Below, piece after piece: positions 8,497-17,117 of a DNA stretch of 64,000 nucleotides. The notes under the pieces were generated by a model. The model ran no database searches and was not told the DNA's origin. It saw only the letters and a list, made by a program, of their open reading frames with translations. Origin of the DNA: Terriglobus sp. TAA 43 (GTDB lineage: Bacteria; Acidobacteriota; Terriglobia; Terriglobales; Acidobacteriaceae); the NCBI RefSeq assembly GCF_000800015.1, contig NZ_JUGR01000002.1, positions 496,001-560,000 of the forward strand, given 5' to 3'. A program made the translations under genes and the position numbers. The stretch's first letter is position 1. Each line of letters begins with the position of its first letter.

Positions 8497-10083
8497 TTAT
8501 GCCCAGTGACTACGGTCCAGGGTCCGGTATTGGATCGCTTCTGCGATATGTTTTACAGCGATGTCCTGGGCTCCTTCCAGATCGGCGATGGTTCGGGCGG
8601 TCTTGAGGATGCGGTCATGGGCACGCGCACTCAATCCCTGCTGCTGCATCGCCCTCTCCAGCAGCCGCTCCGCGTCGCTGGACAGCTCGCAGAACACCCG
8701 AATCTGCTGGCTGGACATCTGCGCGTTGCTATAGACGGGGCGATGACGCTTCGTGGTCTGCTGGTCCCCCAGTTTTCCAAAGCGAGCCGCCTGACGCTCC
8801 CGGGCGGCCAGAACGCGGTCGCGGATCTGGGCTGAGGTCTCCCCCTCACTTCCCTGCCGAAGCTCCTTGTACTGCACCGCAGGCACCTCAATATGGATAT
8901 CGATACGGTCCAGCAGAGGTCCGCTGACCTTACTGACATACCTCTGAATCATGGGTGGCGTACAGGTACACTCGCGGCTCTTATCGTTGAAGAAGCCGCA
9001 GGGACAGGGATTCATCGCCGCCAGCAGCATAAACCGCGCTGGGAAGCTGAGACTCATGGCGGCACGCGAGATGGTCACCGTGCCGTCTTCGAGCGGCTGG
9101 CGAAGTACTTCCAGCACGTTGCGCGGAAACTCCGGCAGCTCATCTAAAAAGAGCAGGCCGTTGTGCGCAAGCGAAACTTCACCGGGACGGGGCACCATGC
9201 CACCACCGATCAATCCGGCGTCGCTAATGGTGTGGTGCGGCGAACGGAAGGGACGATGCGCCACCAAACCCTCGCTGGGTTCGAGTACACCCGCGACCGA
9301 ATGAATCTTTGTGGTCTCCAGCGCCTCGTTAAAGGTAAGTGGCGCCAGAATGGATGGCAGGCGCTTCGCCAGCATGGTCTTGCCGCTGCCCGGAGGCCCA
9401 ATCATGAGCAGATTGTGTCCACCAGCGGCAGCCACTTCCATGGCACGCTTCGCAGTGTGCTGACCGCGAACGTCTTTGAAGTCCAAGGGGAAATGCTGCA
9501 GTTCGTCCAGGACTTCTGCGGGCTGAATCTTCAACGGCTTAGCATGTTGACCGCCAAAAGCGAAGCTGTTCAGCAGTTCGCGGACCTCGGCAAGTGTTCG
9601 TACGGGATAGACGTCCACACCATCCACCACTGCGGCTTCACGCGCGTTTGCTTCCGGCAGAATTACGTTGCGAATGCCAAGTTCGCGCGCCATCACCGCC
9701 ATGGGCAGAACACCCGGTACAGCACGGAGATTTCCCTCCAACCCGAGTTCGCCAACTAATAAGAAGTCGGACAGTTCCTTCATCTGCAACGAACCGTACG
9801 CACCGAGAATCCCGATGGCGATGGGAAGATCAAATCCCGAACCTTCCTTCTTCAGGTCGGCCGGTGCCAGATTGATCGTGATGCGAGTGGGTGGAAGATC
9901 GAATCCGGAGTTTTTGATAGCAGCACGTACGCGATCACGGCTCTCACGCACGGCAGCATCCGGCAATCCGACCGTGCTGAAGGTAGCGTCCTTCATGCTC
10001 ATCACACCGGAAAAGTCCACTTCTACATCAATGGGATGAGCATCAATGCCATACACGGCTGCGCTACGCGATTTGAACAACAT
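8497..10083 (-). CDS. comM: YifB/ComM family Mg-chelatase-like AAA ATPase
   Basis: ComM-type helicase that promotes branch migration during natural transformation in Vibrio and Haemophilus; the family is widespread. N-terminal ChlI-like beta-barrel domain (motif [31 protein letters not shown]), AAA+ core with Walker [14 protein letters not shown], Walker [11 protein letters not shown], zinc-finger-like cysteine cluster CPCGFFND...CTC, and the Mg_chelatase_C helical domain ([17 protein letters not shown]). Start ATG at 10083 ([12 protein letters not shown]) matches family N-termini; the frame continues upstream to 10152 without homology. A GGAG is 16 nt upstream and a TACACT hexamer 28 nt upstream. 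528 aa, full length. Confidence 0.93.
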   Translation of the reverse strand: MLFKSRSAAVYGIDAHPIDVEVDFSGVMSMKDATFSTVGLPDAAVRESRDRVRAAIKNSGFDLPPTRITINLAPADLKKEGSGFDLPIAIGILGAYGSLQMKELSDFLLVGELGLEGNLRAVPGVLPMAVMARELGIRNVILPEANAREAAVVDGVDVYPVRTLAEVRELLNSFAFGGQHAKPLKIQPAEVLDELQHFPLDFKDVRGQHTAKRAMEVAAAGGHNLLMIGPPGSGKTMLAKRLPSILAPLTFNEALETTKIHSVAGVLEPSEGLVAHRPFRSPHHTISDAGLIGGGMVPRPGEVSLAHNGLLFLDELPEFPRNVLEVLRQPLEDGTVTISRAAMSLSFPARFMLLAAMNPCPCGFFNDKSRECTCTPPMIQRYVSKVSGPLLDRIDIHIEVPAVQYKELRQGSEGETSAQIRDRVLAARERQAARFGKLGDQQTTKRHRPVYSNAQMSSQQIRVFCELSSDAERLLERAMQQQGLSARAHDRILKTARTIADLEGAQDIAVKHIAEAIQYRTLDRSHWA

Positions 10084-10194
10084 GATTGTGTGGGGAAGTC
10101 TCCGACTGGCAGTGTACTCGCGGTGGCACGATGCCGATGAAGGAAACCTCAACGGGCATCCGCAGAGGCATCACGTCAGGGGCGTTTTATTCAG

Positions 10195-10224
10195 TTGTAT
10201 CCCGTTTGCATTTATTCCTATAGT
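10195..10224 (+). promoter_or_regulatory. Possible sigma70 promoter of the acyltransferase gene
   Basis: TTGTAT (10195-10200), 18-bp spacer, TATAGT (10219-10224). The -10 matches five of six positions; the -35 only its TTG. It would give a leader of about 56 nt before the TTG start at 10287, which has a strong Shine-Dalgarno. Confidence 0.35.
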
Positions 10225-10286
10225 GAAAGAACACGCGCAACGAGATAGCGTCGGGCCGTTTCCCAGATTGGGACACGAAGGAGAAA

Positions 10287-11435
10287 TTGTTGTCAGACCT
10301 ATCGGTTTCAAACAGTACCGCGGAGATTGTGGCTCCTTCTATCGGCCCACAGGAAACGAAGCAGAAAATCTATTCCATCCAGCACCTACGTTGGTTTGCT
10401 GCCACGCTGGTGGTGATGCGCCACACACTTGGCCATTTCCCTGATGAGGTCATCTCGCGCAATTACCTCACGCGTTCCGGCGAGTTTGGCGTCGACATCT
10501 TCTTTGTCATCTCCGGCTTCATCCTCTGGTACATCTCTGCGCAGTCGCGTCCGCGTCCGTTCCCTTTTCTGCTGAACCGCATCACGCGTATCTATCCTCC
10601 GTACTGGTTCTTCACGCTGGCCATGGTCGCCACGGCGATTGTTTTGCCGAAGGCGTTTCGCTTCGCATATGTGAAGCCACTGTTCGTTGTAAAGTCATTG
10701 CTTCTGTTTCCGGCGTGGCATCCCATCTTGCACAACATCAACCCGGTACTGCCGATTGGCTGGACGCTTCAGTACGAAGTGTTCTTCTATCTGCTGTTCG
10801 CGGTTCTATTGCTACTGCCACCTTCCAAGCGCCTGCTGGGGAACCTTGCAGCCTTGATTGCGCTCGTAGTGCTTGGAAGACTGATTCACTTCAACAGTCC
10901 TCCACTGCACGTGTACACCGACCTTCCGCTGCTGGAGTTTGGCGCGGGCATGGTGATTGGCGCGCTCTATGAGAAACGTCGTCTGGTGTCGCCCTTGGTA
11001 GGAATTGCCATTGCCATCGTGGCTCTCATCTGGATGTATCCGATGACGAAGTTCGTGGACAGCGTCTATCGACCACTCGCATGGGGGCCTCAAGCGGCAT
11101 TGCTGGTCTACGGAATCCTGAGCGCGGAATACGGCACCCGCGTTACCTGGAACCTGCGTTTGCTGGAGTTGTTGGGAGACGCATCCTATTCCCTCTACCT
11201 CTGCCATCTCTTTGCGCTCGGTGCATTGCGGATGATCTGGAAGCCGTTTCCACAATTCGGCACAACGGCCTGCGTGCTCTATGTTTTGACAGGTATATTG
11301 CTAGCCACGGTCATGGGCTTGCTAAGCCACATCTATCTGGAAAAACCCATGGTGAAGGTGATGCGTCGTTTCGTGGAGCGCTTTCTTAAGAAGAAGGAAT
11401 CCACGAATGTTTTTCCTGTTGGGTCACGTGCCTGA
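10287..11435 (+). CDS. Acyltransferase 3 family membrane protein (OafA-like)
   Basis: Integral-membrane O-acyltransferase of the Acyl_transf_3 family, which acetylates exopolysaccharide, LPS O-antigen or other surface glycans. About ten hydrophobic segments span residues 40-365. Family hallmarks: IQHLRWFAATLVVMRHTLG with the conserved R and H, GVDIFFVISGFIL, and RITRIYPPYWFFTL. The gene begins with TTG (10287; a second TTG follows directly at 10290), supported by GAAGGAGA just upstream. The basic C-terminus is cytoplasmic by charge. The acceptor is unknown; no glycan cluster is nearby. Complete at 382 aa. Confidence 0.9.
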   Translation: MLSDLSVSNSTAEIVAPSIGPQETKQKIYSIQHLRWFAATLVVMRHTLGHFPDEVISRNYLTRSGEFGVDIFFVISGFILWYISAQSRPRPFPFLLNRITRIYPPYWFFTLAMVATAIVLPKAFRFAYVKPLFVVKSLLLFPAWHPILHNINPVLPIGWTLQYEVFFYLLFAVLLLLPPSKRLLGNLAALIALVVLGRLIHFNSPPLHVYTDLPLLEFGAGMVIGALYEKRRLVSPLVGIAIAIVALIWMYPMTKFVDSVYRPLAWGPQAALLVYGILSAEYGTRVTWNLRLLELLGDASYSLYLCHLFALGALRMIWKPFPQFGTTACVLYVLTGILLATVMGLLSHIYLEKPMVKVMRRFVERFLKKKESTNVFPVGSRA

Positions 11436-11509
11436 CGGCACACCATCTTAGGTGTCTCCGAAGCGGCCAATATGGTCGTTTTCGCATCCATGAATGACGG
11501 AAGGATTCC

Positions 11510-12424
11510 ATGCCTAGGTTTTATATTCCTGCCCTACTTGCATTCACACTGCTATCTGCCACACAGCCGCTCCACGCCCAATCATCCTCCGCAGACGGCA
11601 CGGTTGTAGGAGCCGCCGATGAAACCCGCCCGCAGATGCTGCGCGATGCTGCATGGTCGCGGTTGGAAGACGGCGTCACCGGCACAAAGAACACCGACAC
11701 ACGCATTGCGGCTATCTCCGCACTCTCCATGCTCGGCGGTCAGCAACGCGCGGAGAAGCTGGTCGGTAATTGTCTGCACGATCCCGACATTGATGTTCGA
11801 CTCGCTGCGATCGTGGCAGCCGGCGAGTTGATGAAGAACGGCAGCGCGAACGTATTTTCCAATGAACTGCGCAGCCAGTTAAATGATCAGGACCCGAAGG
11901 TTGTCTTCACAACGGCCAGCACGCTGTGGAAGCTGAACGATCCTTCAGGGGAAGACATACTCCTTGCAGTGGCTGAAGGCGAGCGCTCTGGCAACTACAA
12001 CTTCTGGAAAGGCAGCACGCATCAGGCAAATCGGACTCTGCATAGCCCAGTGGCGCTGATGAAGATTGCGGCACAACAAAGCATCACCATCCTGGTGCCG
12101 CCAGTTGGCATTGGAATGGGAGCCTATAACTACCTCAGGGGTTCCGGTGGGGTCTCGCCTCAAATCACTGCCATCAACCAGATCGGCAAAGAACGCACCA
12201 ACCCCGCCAAGATCGCGTTGATTGAAGCCACCAAGACCAAAGATCCAGTGGCACGTCTGACCGCCGCGGAAATCCTCAGTAATTATCCTGGCGACGATGT
12301 CACCGCTGCATTGCGCCAATTGATGACCGATGACAAAGACAACGTGCGCTTCTCCGCGAACGCTGCTTACATCCGTCAGACCACTACGCCCGGCGCGACA
12401 TCACTGACAAAGCGCAAGAAATAA
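11510..12424 (+). CDS. Secreted HEAT-repeat protein
   Basis: 304-aa exported protein. Signal peptide residues 1-24 (ALLAFTLLSATQPLHAQ). The mature chain consists of helical repeats of HEAT/PBS-lyase type: DTRIAAISALSMLGG, DIDVRLAAIVAAGELMKNG, DPKVVFTTASTLWKLND and, near the C-terminus, DPVARLTAAEILSNY and KDNVRFSANAAYIRQ. Between them is a hydrophobic, Gly-rich segment (ITILVPPVGIGMGAYNYL) that could be membrane-associated. Such repeats usually mediate protein contacts. Function not known. It ends 56 bp before sdaA, which seems to have its own promoter. Confidence 0.78.
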   Translation: MPRFYIPALLAFTLLSATQPLHAQSSSADGTVVGAADETRPQMLRDAAWSRLEDGVTGTKNTDTRIAAISALSMLGGQQRAEKLVGNCLHDPDIDVRLAAIVAAGELMKNGSANVFSNELRSQLNDQDPKVVFTTASTLWKLNDPSGEDILLAVAEGERSGNYNFWKGSTHQANRTLHSPVALMKIAAQQSITILVPPVGIGMGAYNYLRGSGGVSPQITAINQIGKERTNPAKIALIEATKTKDPVARLTAAEILSNYPGDDVTAALRQLMTDDKDNVRFSANAAYIRQTTTPGATSLTKRKK

Positions 12425-12468
12425 ATCCCAACCTACCGGAGCAACACAAAGAGACTAGCCGCAGCGCC

Positions 12469-12480
12469 TAGAATAGCGCT
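12469..12480 (+). promoter_or_regulatory. -10-like hexamer just upstream of sdaA (leaderless candidate)
   Basis: TAGAAT at 12469-12474 ends 6 nt before the GTG start codon of sdaA; there is no Shine-Dalgarno in that gap. If used as a -10 box, transcription would start at or next to the start codon. No convincing -35. Confidence 0.4.
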
Positions 12481-13911
12481 GTGACTAGTCTCTTTGAACT
12501 TTTCAAGATCGGTATCGGCCCTTCCAGTTCGCACACCGTTGCCCCCATGCGTGCAGCACAGGCATTTCTCCGCGGCTTGCAGCGAGCGGATGTGTTTGAC
12601 CGCGTGCAACGCGTACAGATTGATCTGTACGGCTCATTGGCTCTGACTGGCATTGGACACGGAACCGACGCCGCAGTATTGACCGGACTTGCAGGCGAAA
12701 TGCCGGACACCATCGAACCGGAACGCCACATCACCATTCTGAAAGAAGCTGCAGAAGGCGCCTTGCTGTTTGGTGGAACGAGACGCATTGCGTTTCAGCG
12801 GGAGCGGGATCTGATCTTTCACAAAGATCAGATGTATCCCGATGCGAATGTTGTCACGCATCCGAACGGCGTGCGTTTCAGTGCGTTTGACGGAGCGGGC
12901 GTAAAGCTCGCCGACGAAGTTTTCTATTCCATCGGCGGTGGCTTCATCGTGACGGCGGAACGATTCTCTGCGAGTGGCGCTGCTACTCCCGAGTCGTCAC
13001 GAGACATTCCCTACAACTTTCGTAGCGCGGCAGAACTGCTCGCGTCAGCAGCCGCAGCGAACATCACTATTGCAGAGCTGGTCTTCGCGAATGAAGTCGC
13101 GATGATCGAGGACCGGAAGATTCTGCGGCCACGCGTGGAAAGCACCGGTGATGCCAGCGCCGATGTACGCAACGGCATTCTCGCCCTGTGGGCCGTCATG
13201 GACGACACCATTCAACGCGGTGTCGTGAACGAAGGCACGTTACCCGGAGGCCTTCAGGTACGCCGACGTGCGCCACGCCTTTCCGTGCGTCTGCGTGAGA
13301 AAGGTTCATCCGATCCTCTCGCACCTTTGGATTGGGTCACCGTGTTCGCGATGGCAGTAAATGAAGAGAATGCTGCTGGCGGACGCGTGGTAACAGCTCC
13401 AACGAACGGAGCGGCGGGCGTGGTGCCAGCCGTGGCTCGCTACTATCTGGACTTCATCCCCGGAGCTAATGAAGAAGGGCTCTTGCGCTACTTCCTGACT
13501 GCCGCAGCGATTGGCATTTTGTACAAGGAAAATGCATCCATCTCAGGCGCTGAAGTGGGGTGCCAGGGTGAAGTTGGTGTAGCTTGCAGCATGGCAGCAG
13601 GAGGACTCGTCGCAGCGCTAAACGGAACCAACGCACAGGTGGAACACGCCGCCGAGATTGCGATGGAACATAACCTCGGCATGACCTGTGATCCCATCGG
13701 TGGCCTTGTGCAAATCCCGTGCATTGAGAGGAACGGCATGGGAGCGGTGAAGGCGGTGAACGCGGCGCGTATGTCCATGAACGAACTCGACGAACACAAA
13801 GTTTCTCTCGATCAGGTGATCCGTACCATGTACCAAACCGGTCTCGACATGCAGTCGCGCTACAAGGAAACTTCTCTCGCCGGACTTGCATTGAATGTCA
13901 TCGAGTGCTGA
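12481..13911 (+). CDS. sdaA: L-serine ammonia-lyase (L-serine dehydratase), single chain
   Basis: Iron-sulfur L-serine dehydratase that converts L-serine to pyruvate and ammonia. The 476-aa chain fuses the beta domain ([16 protein letters not shown] near the N-terminus) and alpha domain, as in the E. coli SdaA type. Cysteines expected to bind the [4Fe-4S] cluster are present in [20 protein letters not shown] and [10 protein letters not shown]. The start is GTG at 12481. A TAGAAT lies 6 nt upstream and no Shine-Dalgarno is seen, suggesting a leaderless message. Canonical; no truncation. Confidence 0.96.
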   Translation: MTSLFELFKIGIGPSSSHTVAPMRAAQAFLRGLQRADVFDRVQRVQIDLYGSLALTGIGHGTDAAVLTGLAGEMPDTIEPERHITILKEAAEGALLFGGTRRIAFQRERDLIFHKDQMYPDANVVTHPNGVRFSAFDGAGVKLADEVFYSIGGGFIVTAERFSASGAATPESSRDIPYNFRSAAELLASAAAANITIAELVFANEVAMIEDRKILRPRVESTGDASADVRNGILALWAVMDDTIQRGVVNEGTLPGGLQVRRRAPRLSVRLREKGSSDPLAPLDWVTVFAMAVNEENAAGGRVVTAPTNGAAGVVPAVARYYLDFIPGANEEGLLRYFLTAAAIGILYKENASISGAEVGCQGEVGVACSMAAGGLVAALNGTNAQVEHAAEIAMEHNLGMTCDPIGGLVQIPCIERNGMGAVKAVNAARMSMNELDEHKVSLDQVIRTMYQTGLDMQSRYKETSLAGLALNVIEC

Positions 13912-14128
13912 CAAAACCAGCATGGATATTGGCTAAAACGAGAATCCTTCACGATGCATCATCTCGTCATGTAACGTCGTTACATTCGAACACGCGTCAA
14001 CTTCGTGAGCGATGCGAAGCATCTCAACGGGACTTCCGGGTTGCGATTGGCCACCTTAATTTTGTCTAACGCATGCACACGAGACGCTGCGAAGGAACTT
14101 GCCCGTTACAACCTTTAAAACTTTTTTG
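13912..14128. other. Intergenic stretch with a perfect small inverted repeat
   Basis: Between sdaA and the candidate RNA. No gene seen. It contains TGTAACG-T-CGTTACA (13970-13984), a perfect 7+1+7 inverted repeat of operator size, and a short hairpin GATGC-GAA-GCATC (14011-14023) that could be part of the sdaA 3' end but lacks a T-tract. Confidence 0.5.
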
Positions 14129-14157
14129 TTGACACTCTTCGCACGTGCTTCTATACA
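14129..14157 (+). promoter_or_regulatory. Strong sigma70-type promoter of candidate RNA
   Basis: TTGACA (14129-14134), 17-bp spacer, TATACA (14152-14157): a perfect -35, optimal spacing and a 5/6 -10. It is the best consensus promoter I found in the window. It points at a non-coding stretch, with predicted transcription start near 14164. Confidence 0.75.
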
Positions 14158-14163
14158 TTCGTT

Positions 14164-14304
14164 AGCTGCAACATTTGAATGCAGCGCGCAGTCTTCTCAC
14201 TCAGGGAGAGTAGGCAAGACGGCAAGACAATGCGAAGCGGTGGCAAAGGCCGCAACGCAACAAGGCAAAGCAACTTCAGTCGGGGAGCGCGAAAGCGCTC
14301 CCCG
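14164..14304 (+). ncRNA. Candidate structured small RNA, unassigned
   Basis: About 140 nt bounded by a consensus promoter and a GC-rich hairpin. Visible helices: GCTGCA/TGCAGC (14165-14185); TCTC/GAGA (about 14195-14209); TGCG-AA-GCGG paired with CCGC-AA-CGCA (14231-14259), a symmetric AA/AA internal loop; and a 10-bp stem CGGGGAGCGC/GCGCTCCCCG closed by a GAAA tetraloop (14281-14304). A further hairpin CTTGCG/CGCAAG follows (14306-14321). Two exact tandem copies of GGCAAGAC (14213-14228) and two more GGCAAAG words lie between helices. No good protein frame fits. The 3' hairpin lacks a long T-tract, so it may instead be a leader of rsmE, but rsmE has its own -10-like TACACT at 14338. Not matched to a known family by eye. 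Confidence 0.45.
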
Positions 14305-14352
14305 CCTTGCGTTTGCGCAAGATTCTGCATCACTCGCTACACTGAAACAGTT

Positions 14353-15075
14353 ATGACTCGCCGCCGTTGGATTGCCGATACATGGAACAAAGAACGCACA
14401 GAAGCCGCACTCACGCGCGATCAGGCCGCGCATCTTGCGCGTGTGCTGCGTGCGCAGCCCGGACAGATTTTTGATGTCGTTGCCGATGGTTTTCTGCACC
14501 GCGCGGAAGTAAAAAGCGTTCGCGAGGACGAAGTTACTTTCACGCTCCATGAAGAACAGGAAGCGGAAATAGCTCTGCCTGTCCATCTACTGCTTGCCGT
14601 CTTCAAGTTCGATCACCTGGAATGGGCAATTGAAAAGGCGACGGAACTTGGTGCGGCTCGCATTACACCTGTTCTTGCCCGACGCACTGAAAAGCATCTA
14701 GCACAGGCTGCAGCAAAACGTGTGGAGCGCTGGCGGCGCATCGTTCGTGAAGCATCACAGCAATCACGTCGCACCGATGTCCCCGAAGTCGATGATCCCG
14801 TAACGCTGAAACTGTTTCTTCCGACAGTGGACGCTACTGTGAAACTGTTGTTGGCAGAGACAGAAGAAGAAAACACGATTCGTGTCGCTCTCGAATCCGC
14901 TCCAGCAAACGGAAGCATCGCATTGGCGATTGGTCCCGAAGGCGGATGGACAGCCGATGAGATGCAACTCTTTCGCGACAGCGGATGGCAGCATGTGACG
15001 CTGGGGCCGCGTATTCTGCGCGCAGAAACAGCAGCGATCGCGGGTCTCGCGATCGCTGTAGCACTACGTTCCTGA
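14353..15075 (+). CDS. rsmE: 16S rRNA (uracil-1498-N3)-methyltransferase RsmE
   Basis: SPOUT-fold methyltransferase that modifies U1498 of 16S rRNA. N-terminal PUA-like domain (HLARVLRAQPGQ, AEVKSV), then the knotted domain with KATELGAARITPVLARR, EASQQSRRTDVPEV and the SAM-binding knot IGPEGGWTADEM and LGPRILRAETAAI. Start ATG at 14353 (MTRRRWIADTW) fits family length (240 aa); the frame is open upstream but that part overlaps the structured RNA. TACACT lies 9 nt before the ATG and there is no Shine-Dalgarno. In many genomes rsmE sits downstream of dnaJ in the heat-shock cluster; here it is convergent with dnaJ, 8 bp from the last gene of that operon. Confidence 0.95.
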   Translation: MTRRRWIADTWNKERTEAALTRDQAAHLARVLRAQPGQIFDVVADGFLHRAEVKSVREDEVTFTLHEEQEAEIALPVHLLLAVFKFDHLEWAIEKATELGAARITPVLARRTEKHLAQAAAKRVERWRRIVREASQQSRRTDVPEVDDPVTLKLFLPTVDATVKLLLAETEEENTIRVALESAPANGSIALAIGPEGGWTADEMQLFRDSGWQHVTLGPRILRAETAAIAGLAIAVALRS

Positions 15076-15083
15076 AAAACTGG

Positions 15084-15287
15084 TTATTCGCGCCCGAGCA
15101 AGGCCATAAGAACGAAGGTGACGAGCAGGCAGAAAATGCCTGCCCCAAGTGCCGGCCAATGGATGGTCCAGATGACGGGATGCATCATGCTGGTTTCGCC
15201 CCAGCCCGGATCGCGCGTGATGCCGAAGTGTAGGATCAGCGCCATGCCGAGTACTGCAACCGCCATTTGTCCCACGCGCAGCAACAT
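15084..15287 (-). CDS. Small two-helix membrane protein after dnaJ
   Basis: 67 aa with two predicted membrane helices (about 5-22 and 43-63) joined by a loop containing GWGETSMMHPVIW. Its ATG follows the dnaJ TAA by two bases, so it must be co-transcribed and probably translationally coupled. No family recognised. Its place at the end of a heat-shock operon suggests a membrane-stress role, but that is inference only. Confidence 0.7.
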   Translation of the reverse strand: MLLRVGQMAVAVLGMALILHFGITRDPGWGETSMMHPVIWTIHWPALGAGIFCLLVTFVLMALLGRE

Positions 15288-15289
15288 GG

Positions 15290-16426
15290 TTAGCTGAACA
15301 TCTCCTTCATACGATCCATGAAGCCGTGCGACTGCGGTGCATTGTCCGTCTTCATGGTTTCACTGAGTTCCTTCAGCAGTTCCTTTTGCTTCTTGGTCAG
15401 CTTGGCTGGCGTTTGTACTCGCACTTCCACGATCAGGTCGCCCTTACCGTGGCTGTTCAGGTGGGGCACGCCTTTGCCCTTGATGCGGAAGCTCTTGCCG
15501 CTCTGCGTTCCTTCCGGAACCTTCAGTACAGCAACACCTTCCAGCGTTTCAATCTCAAGCTCGTCACCCAACGCAGCCTGAGGAAAGCTGACCGGCACCA
15601 CGCAATGTAGATCGTCGCCATCGCGCTGGAAGAACTTGTGTGCCTTCACGCGAAGTTCCACGTACAGGTCACCTGCAGGACCACCAAGCTTTCCGGCTTC
15701 GCCTTCACCCTGATAACGAATGCGCGTGCCATCTTCCACGCCTGCGGGCACCTTCACGTTGATGGTGTGCTCGCGCATGACGCGGCTTTCGCCGTGGCAT
15801 GTCTGGCAAGGATCGGTCACGTTCACGCCACTGCCTTCGCACTTGGGGCATGGACGCGCCACGGAGAAGAAGCCCTGCTGGTAGCGCACCTGCCCCGCGC
15901 CACGGCACTGCGAACACGTCACAGGCTGCTTGCCATTGGCAGAACCGGTGCCACTGCAACCTTCGCAGGTTTCCTGGCGCTTGATCTTGATCTCCTGCTC
16001 TTTGCCGAAGACTGATTCTTCAAACTCCATGGTCAGGTCATACTTCAGATCGCGGCCACGTTGCGCACGCGACTGACGACGTCCGCCACCACCACCGCCG
16101 AACATCTCACCAAAGATATCGCCGAAGATATCGCCGAGGTCCTGCGGATCGCCGCCGAAGCCACTAAAGCCACCGGGGAATCCGCCGCCCTGCGACGCCG
16201 CGCCGCCAAAGCCCGCGTGACCATAGCGGTCATACGCAGCGCGCTTCTGCGGATCACTCAGGATGCCGTAAGCCTCACTGCATTCCTTGAACTTTTCTTC
16301 CGCCGACTTATCGCCGGGGTTGCGGTCTGGGTGGAACTGCATAGCCAGCTTGCGATAGGAGGTTTTAATTTCCTGATCCGTTGCCGTCCTTGTGACCTGC
16401 AATACCTCGTAGTAGTCAGCTTTCAC
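15290..16426 (-). CDS. dnaJ: Chaperone DnaJ (Hsp40)
   Basis: Type I J-protein that stimulates DnaK ATPase. J domain with the HPD motif (FHPDRNPGDKSAEEKF), Gly/Phe-rich linker (GFGGAASQGGGFPGGFSGFGG), four CxxCxGxG zinc-binding repeats (CEGCSGTG, CSQCRGAG, CPKCEGSG, CQTCHGES, the last slightly degenerate), then the C-terminal substrate-binding domains. I chose the GTG at 16426 (MKADYYEVLQV) because AGGAG sits 5 nt upstream and it matches DnaJ N-termini; a TTG at 16441 with its own GAGAGG is the alternative. Third gene of hrcA-grpE-dnaJ; no dnaK in this cluster. Confidence 0.97.
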   Translation of the reverse strand: MKADYYEVLQVTRTATDQEIKTSYRKLAMQFHPDRNPGDKSAEEKFKECSEAYGILSDPQKRAAYDRYGHAGFGGAASQGGGFPGGFSGFGGDPQDLGDIFGDIFGEMFGGGGGGRRQSRAQRGRDLKYDLTMEFEESVFGKEQEIKIKRQETCEGCSGTGSANGKQPVTCSQCRGAGQVRYQQGFFSVARPCPKCEGSGVNVTDPCQTCHGESRVMREHTINVKVPAGVEDGTRIRYQGEGEAGKLGGPAGDLYVELRVKAHKFFQRDGDDLHCVVPVSFPQAALGDELEIETLEGVAVLKVPEGTQSGKSFRIKGKGVPHLNSHGKGDLIVEVRVQTPAKLTKKQKELLKELSETMKTDNAPQSHGFMDRMKEMFS

Positions 16427-16479
16427 CGTGGCTCCTGCCAAAGTTTCCTCTCAATCCTTTACTGCAACAACAGCAATGC

Positions 16480-17055
16480 TTACGCCTGATGCGTCTGTGT
16501 ATTCTTTGCCACACGCACCAGTGCGGGGCGCAATAGGCGCTCCTTGATGCGGTAGCCCTTGCGGATTTCGTCCACCACGGCGTCATCTGGGTGTTCAGCC
16601 GTTTCCACGGAACCGAGCGCTTCCATCGTGCGCGGATCAAACTGCTGGCCAACGGTTTCAACCGCTGTCACACCAAGGTTGCGCACGGCGTCATCCAACT
16701 GCTTGGCGATCAGTTCAATACCAGCGCGAAACTGTTCCGGCGATCCCGTCGACTTCAGGGCAAGCTGGAAGTTATCCAACACACCAAGAAATCCTTCTGC
16801 CGCGTTGCCCACGGCATAGTCGCGAAACTCAGCACGCTCTTTGGCTTCGCGCTTCCGAGCATTCTCGAATTCTGCCTGCAGACGCGCCAGGCGATCGGCA
16901 TACTGATCGCGCTCGCCCTTGATCTGATCAAATTCACTCTGCAATACGCTAGCAGCCTCGGTTCCTACGGCGGTGTTGCTCTCTTCCGCTTCCGCCGCGC
17001 TCACCATCTCCTGATCCGTTGCTGCAGTTGTCTCTTCTGTTCCCTTCATGCCCAT
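16480..17055 (-). CDS. grpE: Nucleotide exchange factor GrpE
   Basis: Exchange factor for DnaK. Acidic, Ala/Glu-rich N-terminus, long coiled coil (LQSEFDQIKGERDQYADRLA and ENARKREAKERAEF), then the conserved C-terminal beta domain (GVTAVETVGQQFDPRTMEA and GYRIKERLLRPALVRVAK). I placed the start at ATG 17055 (MGMKGTEET), 5 nt after AGGA; frames open upstream to a TTG at 17109 add residues not typical of GrpE. It lies 62 bp downstream of hrcA and 53 bp upstream of dnaJ in the heat-shock operon. Confidence 0.95.
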   Translation of the reverse strand: MGMKGTEETTAATDQEMVSAAEAEESNTAVGTEAASVLQSEFDQIKGERDQYADRLARLQAEFENARKREAKERAEFRDYAVGNAAEGFLGVLDNFQLALKSTGSPEQFRAGIELIAKQLDDAVRNLGVTAVETVGQQFDPRTMEALGSVETAEHPDDAVVDEIRKGYRIKERLLRPALVRVAKNTQTHQA

Positions 17056-17117
17056 CCACTTCCTATATCGATCTGAAAACATCTCAAAGCCTGACTTTAC
17101 GGTGCGCAATGCGTTCG

